A DNA stretch of 64,000 nt from Zhongshania aquimaris. GTDB taxonomy: Bacteria; Pseudomonadota; Gammaproteobacteria; Pseudomonadales; Spongiibacteraceae. The notes under the pieces are model-generated. The model did not search any database. It worked only from the letters and a program-made list of their open reading frames with translations, and had not been told where the DNA came from. The stretch is from contig NZ_JAHWDQ010000002.1 in NCBI RefSeq assembly GCF_019312595.1, positions 574,537 to 638,536 of the forward strand, given 5' to 3'. Below, piece after piece: positions 59,138 to 64,000 of the stretch. Made by a program: the position numbers and the translations under genes. Every line of letters starts with the position of its first letter. Position 1 is the first letter of the stretch.

Positions 59138-59195
59138 GAAGATAATTAGGTTATTGGTGGCGCATTTTGGCGCGCGGGTAGTAGTGAGGTGATAT

Positions 59196-59549
59196 ATGTC
59201 TGCGGTTGAACAATTCACACCGTCAGTACTAACATTGACGGATAAGGCGGTTGCTAAGGTTAAAAACTTAGTTGAGTCCGAAGCCAATGATGACTTGAAG
59301 TTGCGTGTATTTGTTACGGGTGGTGGATGCTCGGGGTTTCAGTACGGTTTTACTTTTGATGAAATCGCTGAGGAAGATGACACCTTGGTTGAGCGCGATG
59401 GAGTAACGGTTCTCGTCGACCCTCTAAGTTATCAGTATATTGATGGCGCTCAAGTTGATTACACCGAGGGGCTTGAGGGTTCTCGATTTGTAGTCAGTAA
59501 CCCAAATGCCAGTACTACCTGCGGCTGTGGATCTTCCTTCTCTGTTTAA
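59196..59549 (+). CDS. erpA: Iron-sulfur cluster insertion protein ErpA
   Basis: 117 residues with the A-type carrier cysteines: [18 protein letters not shown] and the C-terminal TTCGCGSSF. It delivers Fe-S clusters to apo-enzymes. GAGGTG precedes the ATG. It sits 100 bp after argC behind an IscR-like site. Confidence 0.96.
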   Translation: MSAVEQFTPSVLTLTDKAVAKVKNLVESEANDDLKLRVFVTGGGCSGFQYGFTFDEIAEEDDTLVERDGVTVLVDPLSYQYIDGAQVDYTEGLEGSRFVVSNPNASTTCGCGSSFSV

Positions 59550-59642
59550 TTCTCGCTGGCCTAGCATCTGCTGGGCCTTCGCTAGCATCCTGCCATTTTG
59601 TTCTTTTTCCCCGCTTTGCTATCTGAGCTAGCGCATTTGTAA

Positions 59643-60764
59643 TCACGCCGGATAAATTGCGCCAAGAATACGTGGTCCTTTAGCACCAGTTACAGCCGGT
59701 ATATTACCTGGCAGATTGCTGAGTGTTTGCTTGGCCAGCCACGCAAATGCGACCGCCTCAACCCAGTCTGGTGGAATACCAAGTTGTTGGGTATCTGCTA
59801 CTGATCGTTTGGGAAGTAGCTCAGCAATACGTTTGCGAAGCGCTAAATTCGCACTGCCACCGCCACATAGAAATACTGGCGCCCGGTTAGCGCTGGCTTT
59901 CTCTATCGCATCGCAAATACTGCGGGCGGTGAGTTCAAGTAGTGTAGCTTGCACATCTTTCGGTGCTATCGGCGGGAATTTCTCGAGCGTGTCCAGAATG
60001 GTCTGCAAATTGAATTGCTCGCGCCCAGTGCTTTTGGGGCCGGTTTGACGGTAAAAATCGGTATTCAGCAAGTGCTGTAAAAGTGCGTCGTTTGATGTGC
60101 CGCTAGCCGCCCAGTTACCGTCGCGATCAAAGTCTTGATTCAGGCTAGTGTTTATCCAGCTATCCATAAGAACATTGCCCGGCCCAGTGTCGAAACCGAT
60201 TACGTCGCCACTCTTCTGGAGGAGGCTGATGTTTGCCATGCCGCCAATATTGAGAATAACTCGGTCTTCGGTTTGGCTGGCAAATACTGCAGCGTGAAAT
60301 GCCGGTACCAGCGGTGCGCCTTGACCAGCCGCTGCTATATCGCGGCGGCGAAAGTCGGCAACGGTGGTAATGCCGCTTATTTCTGCGATGGTGTTGGGGT
60401 CGCCGATCTGTAGGGTAAAGGCTTGCGTGTGATGGCGGGTGCTATCGGGTGGGCGGTGCCGCACGGTTTGTCCGTGACTGCCGATTGCGGTGATATCTTT
60501 GGGGTCGAGTTTAGCCGCATTGCATAATTGCAGGGCAGCATTGGCGAAAACACGAGCGATTTCACGATCTGTTCTGCCCAGTAGTTCTATTTCGCCATCA
60601 CTCGTTGAGCAGAGTTGTAATATGTCGGCTTTTAGCTCTGCGGGGATAGCGGCTGACACGCTGGATACAAACTGGACGTTGTTGCCTTCGTCCACGTCAA
60701 TAAGAGCGGCGTCTATACCATCTAGGCTGGTACCCGACATTAGGCCAATGTATTTCGAGCTCAT
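59643..60764 (-). CDS. anmK: Anhydro-N-acetylmuramic acid kinase
   Basis: 373 residues with MSGTSLDGIDAALIDVDE, IGSHGQTVRH and LNIGGMANISLL, and the ATPase-like FDTGPGNVLMDSW. It recycles peptidoglycan anhydro-muramic acid. Its ATG shares one base with the stop of the upstream M23 peptidase gene (TGATG), implying coupling of two cell-wall genes. Confidence 0.95.
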   Translation of the reverse strand: MSSKYIGLMSGTSLDGIDAALIDVDEGNNVQFVSSVSAAIPAELKADILQLCSTSDGEIELLGRTDREIARVFANAALQLCNAAKLDPKDITAIGSHGQTVRHRPPDSTRHHTQAFTLQIGDPNTIAEISGITTVADFRRRDIAAAGQGAPLVPAFHAAVFASQTEDRVILNIGGMANISLLQKSGDVIGFDTGPGNVLMDSWINTSLNQDFDRDGNWAASGTSNDALLQHLLNTDFYRQTGPKSTGREQFNLQTILDTLEKFPPIAPKDVQATLLELTARSICDAIEKASANRAPVFLCGGGSANLALRKRIAELLPKRSVADTQQLGIPPDWVEAVAFAWLAKQTLSNLPGNIPAVTGAKGPRILGAIYPA

Positions 60765-62113
60765 CAGCCCGCGTCAATACTGTTGTAGTTACGCTGCGCG
60801 GCGTAGGTTTTTAGCTGCAGCTGCATGCCTGATATTTGACTTTTGAACGTTGCCATTTCGCCGCTGTTCACCTTTGTTGGTGGTGGCAGCTTGGTGACGA
60901 TGGTGGCTGGATTGCGATGTACGCCGTTAACTAAAAACTCATAATGCAGGTGTGGTCCGGTGGCGTAGCCTGTGGAGCCAACCCAGCCGATGGTTTCGCG
61001 CTGCCGAACACGCTCACCCTTGGATACTGCTCGCTTATGGAGATGCAGATACTTGGTGATATATGCTTCGCCATGTTTGATGAAAACGTAATTGCCATTG
61101 GCTTTTGAGTACCCCGCGTCTGAAACGCGGCCATCGCCGGCGGCGTAAACTGGTGTGCCGCGCGGTGCTGCGTAGTCTATGCCACGGTGTGGGCGCACGG
61201 TTTTGAATACGGGGTGTAGGCGCTGGGGATTGAAGCCCGAGCTGATTCTGGTGAAATCTAGCGGTGCACGCAGAAAGGCCTTGCGCATGCTTTCGCCGCT
61301 TTCAGAGAAGTAGTCCACTTCGCCTTTGGTATTGATGTAGCGGTATGCTTCAAAGGAGCGGCCTCGGTTAAAGTACTGCGCCGCGAGAATTTGCCCACTG
61401 CCTAGACGTTCGCCGTTTAAGTACAGCTCTTCGTATATAACAATGAAGTAATCGTCTTTGCGGACGTCATAAACGAAGTCCAATACCCCGCCGAATATAT
61501 TGGCGAGTTCCATAATTATGCTTTGGTTTACCCCTGCATCCTGCGCAGCTTTATATAGTGATGAGGTAATTGTTGCACTGGCAACGCGTTGTCGGATTTC
61601 TGGTGTTTCTGCTAGCTCGGTTGTGCCGAAGCCAGTTACGCCACGTTCGAATACGAGGCTATTTAACTTGTCTAGCTGGTAGCTCATTGCAGAGAGTTCG
61701 CCGCTATCATCTATTTGGAACGATAATTTTTGGCCAGGACGAATTTTGTTGAGTGCCTTGGCTTTTGGTGCCGTCGTTAGCAGTTCGTGAAGGGCTTGCG
61801 GCGTGAGATTGGCGCGGCTAAAGATTGCAGACAGTGAATCACCAGCTTTCACTTGTACTTCTGTCCAGGGCTTTTCTGCATCCTCTATTGGCAATGGGGT
61901 CGTATCAGTTGAGCTGCTCTCTGCTCGAGCAGGGCTGAGCTCTAAATTTAACGGTATGGCAGTGCGCTTGGCCTCAGCATTTTCACCGGGCAATAATAGA
62001 AGTGATAGGCCAAGAGCAATAAGCGTCGATGCAGCAAGGGCCAAGTGGCGTCGCGGAAATTTGCCATTGCTTAATTTGCGAACGGCGTGCCTTTTGGGAA
62101 TCCATTTTTGCAT
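60764..62113 (-). CDS. M23-family peptidoglycan endopeptidase with LysM/OapA-like domain
   Basis: 449 residues from ATG 62113; the frame opens at 62161 but lacks homology there. A basic N-terminus and membrane anchor (LALAASTLIALGLSLLLL) are followed by a LysM-like VKAGDSLSAIFSRANLTPQALHEL. The peptidase has HRGIDYAAPRGTPVYAAGDGRV (metal His and Asp) and ATGPHLHYEFLVNG (HxH). It cuts peptidoglycan cross-links. Coupled to anmK. Confidence 0.93.
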   Translation of the reverse strand: MQKWIPKRHAVRKLSNGKFPRRHLALAASTLIALGLSLLLLPGENAEAKRTAIPLNLELSPARAESSSTDTTPLPIEDAEKPWTEVQVKAGDSLSAIFSRANLTPQALHELLTTAPKAKALNKIRPGQKLSFQIDDSGELSAMSYQLDKLNSLVFERGVTGFGTTELAETPEIRQRVASATITSSLYKAAQDAGVNQSIIMELANIFGGVLDFVYDVRKDDYFIVIYEELYLNGERLGSGQILAAQYFNRGRSFEAYRYINTKGEVDYFSESGESMRKAFLRAPLDFTRISSGFNPQRLHPVFKTVRPHRGIDYAAPRGTPVYAAGDGRVSDAGYSKANGNYVFIKHGEAYITKYLHLHKRAVSKGERVRQRETIGWVGSTGYATGPHLHYEFLVNGVHRNPATIVTKLPPPTKVNSGEMATFKSQISGMQLQLKTYAAQRNYNSIDAG

Positions 62114-62356
62114 AGGTCTAATACTACATGCCCGTTGATGATTTTTTGCGCAGTATAACAAATGTGCTGCGTGCTTGAAGCCCGTAATTACCGAGAGTTA
62201 AAGTAGATTCTAGCTTGAGTGCGGCGGCATGTCAGCTTTTCCAGGTTTGCATTTTTTGTCGGTTGTTGTATCTTGCCGGCACTTCGGTATTTTCCTATTT
62301 TTGCAAATCATCTGCATCGGGTGATTTGCGCCATCTATTTAATTGAAGGTCGGTGT

Positions 62357-63658
62357 ATGACAGCAGTAAATGCAGATTTACTCCCTGAGCTAGAGGCGAG
62401 AGGTCTTGTTGCCCAGATGACGGGTGAGAATGGTTTGTCTGAGTATCTTGCTGAAGGCGCTCGAACGCTATATTGCGGCTTTGATCCCACTGCGGATAGC
62501 CTTCATATTGGTCATCTTGTGCCGTTATTGGCATTGCGTCGTTTTCAGCAGGCGGGGCACAAGCCGATTGCGCTTGTTGGTGGTGCGACTGGCCTTATAG
62601 GTGATCCAAGTTTTAAGGCCCAAGAGCGCCAACTTAACACGCCGGATGTGGTTGCGTTATGGGTTGATCGTCTGAAGGCTCAAGTTTCGCGTTTCGTTGA
62701 TTTTGAATGCGGCGAAAACTCTGCTGAGGTGGCAAATAACCTCGATTGGTTTGGTCCAATGACGGCGTTGGAGTTCTTGCGCGATATAGGTAAGCATTTC
62801 TCCGTTAATACTATGATTGCAAAGGAGTCGGTGAAGCAGCGTATTAACAGAGAGGGTTCGGGGATTTCGTTCACTGAGTTTAGCTATTCATTATTGCAGG
62901 GCATGGATTTCTCTGAGTTGTATAAAAGACATGGTTGTACTTTGCAGCTAGGTGGATCCGATCAGTGGGGGAATATCATTGCTGGGGTTGATCTAACTCG
63001 CCGTCAGCATGGCGCAGCAGTTCACGGGTTGACGATGCCGCTGGTTACCAAAGCAGATGGCACAAAGTTTGGTAAGACCGAGTCCGGTACGATTTGGCTT
63101 GACCCTGCAAAAACTTCTCCTTATGCCTTCTATCAATTTTGGTTGGCTACTGCTGACGCGGATGTCTATAAGTTTCTCCGCTACTTCACTTTTTTGTCCT
63201 TGGCAGATATTGATGCAATTGAGGCTGATGACCGAGAAATGGGTCGCCCTTCGGGCCAGCGCGTATTGGCAGAGGAGATGACCAGGCTTATTCACGGTGA
63301 CGATGAGTTGGCTGGTGCGCAGCGAATTACCGAGGCGCTGTTTTCCGGGGAGTTGGCGGAGTTGTCGGCTGCAGACTTCAGGCAGTTGCAGTTGGATGGG
63401 CTGCCGACCGCAGATTTAAGTCGTGCTGAGTTAAAAAATAGGCCTTTAACACAATTACTTGCTGATATCGGTATGGGGGCAGGCAAGCAAATAAAAGATG
63501 CTTTGGGTCGAAATGCCGTTTTGGTAAACGGTGTGGCGATAGGTTTGGCGGATAATATGAATGTCGGGGGTGTGTTTTCCGAGGGGCGTTCATTATTTGA
63601 TGGCTATTACCTTGTGAAGCTCGGTAAAAAGAAATATCAGCTGGTGGTGATTAAGTAG
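62357..63658 (+). CDS. tyrS: Tyrosyl-tRNA synthetase
   Basis: 433 residues from ATG 62357 with GAAGGT upstream; the track-length start at 62219 adds an unrelated prefix. Class I motif [17 protein letters not shown] and the KFGKTE (KMSKS) loop, plus the C-terminal S4-like domain. The gene ends before a terminator and the rRNA leader, as in Pseudomonas. Confidence 0.95.
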   Translation: MTAVNADLLPELEARGLVAQMTGENGLSEYLAEGARTLYCGFDPTADSLHIGHLVPLLALRRFQQAGHKPIALVGGATGLIGDPSFKAQERQLNTPDVVALWVDRLKAQVSRFVDFECGENSAEVANNLDWFGPMTALEFLRDIGKHFSVNTMIAKESVKQRINREGSGISFTEFSYSLLQGMDFSELYKRHGCTLQLGGSDQWGNIIAGVDLTRRQHGAAVHGLTMPLVTKADGTKFGKTESGTIWLDPAKTSPYAFYQFWLATADADVYKFLRYFTFLSLADIDAIEADDREMGRPSGQRVLAEEMTRLIHGDDELAGAQRITEALFSGELAELSAADFRQLQLDGLPTADLSRAELKNRPLTQLLADIGMGAGKQIKDALGRNAVLVNGVAIGLADNMNVGGVFSEGRSLFDGYYLVKLGKKKYQLVVIK

Positions 63659-63698
63659 CCAAGTTGCTTACTTATTCATCGTTAAGTGGTTGATAGTT

Positions 63699-63719
63699 AA
63701 CCGAAGTGTTCGGTTTTTG
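63699..63719 (+). terminator. Terminator of tyrS
   Basis: AACCGAA-GTG-TTCGGTT followed by TTTTT. Confidence 0.85.
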
Positions 63720-63759
63720 TACGGACTTAAATGTTTTTAAAATTCTTTTAAAAAGTGTG

Positions 63760-63787
63760 TTGACTCCCATCATGGTATCTCTATAAT
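63760..63787 (+). promoter_or_regulatory. rRNA operon promoter P1
   Basis: TTGACT (63760-63765), a 16-bp spacer and TATAAT (63782-63787), with an AT-rich UP-like stretch upstream. The GCGCCTCCTC discriminator that follows is GC-rich, as in stringently controlled rRNA promoters. Confidence 0.85.
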
Positions 63788-63878
63788 GCGCCTCCTCAAC
63801 TGCTGAGGCGGACTTCACCGAGGTGAGGGAAGCGGATTTAGAAGGCGGTTGAGGTAGTAAGAAAGTTTAAAAAACTGC

Positions 63879-63906
63879 TTGCTACTGAGGATGAAGTATA
63901 TATAAT
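63879..63906 (+). promoter_or_regulatory. rRNA operon promoter P2
   Basis: TTGCTA (63879-63884), 16-bp spacer, TATAAT (63901-63906). The downstream ACGCCTCCTC nearly repeats the discriminator of P1. Confidence 0.7.
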
Positions 63907-64000
63907 ACGCCTCCTCGCTTAAGGGCAACAACTTAAGCAAAATCAAAACCCTGGCGGTTTTGAGTTATTTAAAAACAAGAGATTAGATAATTCGTGTGGG
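63907..64000 (+). other. rRNA leader, 16S gene starts beyond the window
   Basis: Hairpins GCTTAAG-loop-CTTAAGC (63917-63938) and CAAAACC-CTGGC-GGTTTTG (63944-63962), then a stretch ending GATAATTCGTGTGGG, resembling the conserved sequence just before 16S rRNA in gammaproteobacteria. The gene itself is not in the window. Confidence 0.75.

Overview
The window reads as chromosome of a heterotrophic, probably marine gammaproteobacterium close to Spongiibacteraceae/Cellvibrionales (Zhongshania or Spongiibacter type). This is inferred from two things. One is Pseudomonas-like synteny: dksA-gluQ-cbrX-cbrA-cbrB-pcnB-folK-panB-panC-panD, and argC-erpA-anmK-M23 peptidase-tyrS-rRNA leader. The other is the load of acyl-CoA, SDR, DUF1302/DUF1329 and MMPL genes usual in that group. 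No species call is possible without a search.

Layout. 1-2.0 kb: the 3' end of an APH-type phosphotransferase and a conserved protein of unknown function. 2.1-2.9 kb: a toxin-antitoxin pair carried in what looks like a solitary integron gene cassette with a recognisable attC. 3.1-5.6 kb: a RoxA-like multihaem lipoprotein whose signal-peptide coding end is broken. 5.7-14.8 kb: fadH, gdhA, a lipoprotein, an HDOD protein, the ABC-F ATPase YbiT and two small membrane proteins. 14.9-18.2 kb: a saccharopine-dehydrogenase-like oxidoreductase and two AraC-family regulators arranged tail to tail.

18.4-34.0 kb is one large accessory catabolic and transport region: acyl-CoA dehydrogenase, thiolase, acyl-CoA ligase, an MMPL/RND exporter, a Tat-exported DUF1329 protein, a YCF48-like beta-propeller, a DUF1302 outer-membrane protein, a second DUF1329, an AcuI-type reductase and two SDRs. 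I read it as a trans-envelope hydrophobic-substrate system coupled to CoA-dependent catabolism. The substrate is unknown.

34.1-49.4 kb is mainly housekeeping: pteridine reductase, acs, pantothenate genes, deoxynucleoside kinase, folK, pcnB, the CbrX/CbrA/CbrB carbon-nitrogen regulatory system, gluQ and dksA. Between pcnB and cbrB lies a sigma-54 promoter, an A-rich RNA with three AANAANAA clusters and a terminator. This is exactly the position and architecture of the Pseudomonas decoy RNA CrcZ. Matching A-rich motifs sit at translation starts in the catabolic region, so the two parts may be linked by Hfq/Crc-type catabolite control. This is the most interesting hypothesis in the window.

49.6-64 kb: aminotransferase, truncated haemoglobin, NUDIX hydrolase, two envelope proteins, haem genes hemB-hemL-hemJ, a chloride channel, argC, erpA behind an IscR-like operator, anmK, an M23 peptidase, tyrS, and tandem rRNA promoters leading to a 16S gene just beyond the edge. 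No tRNA gene, CRISPR array or intact transposase was seen.
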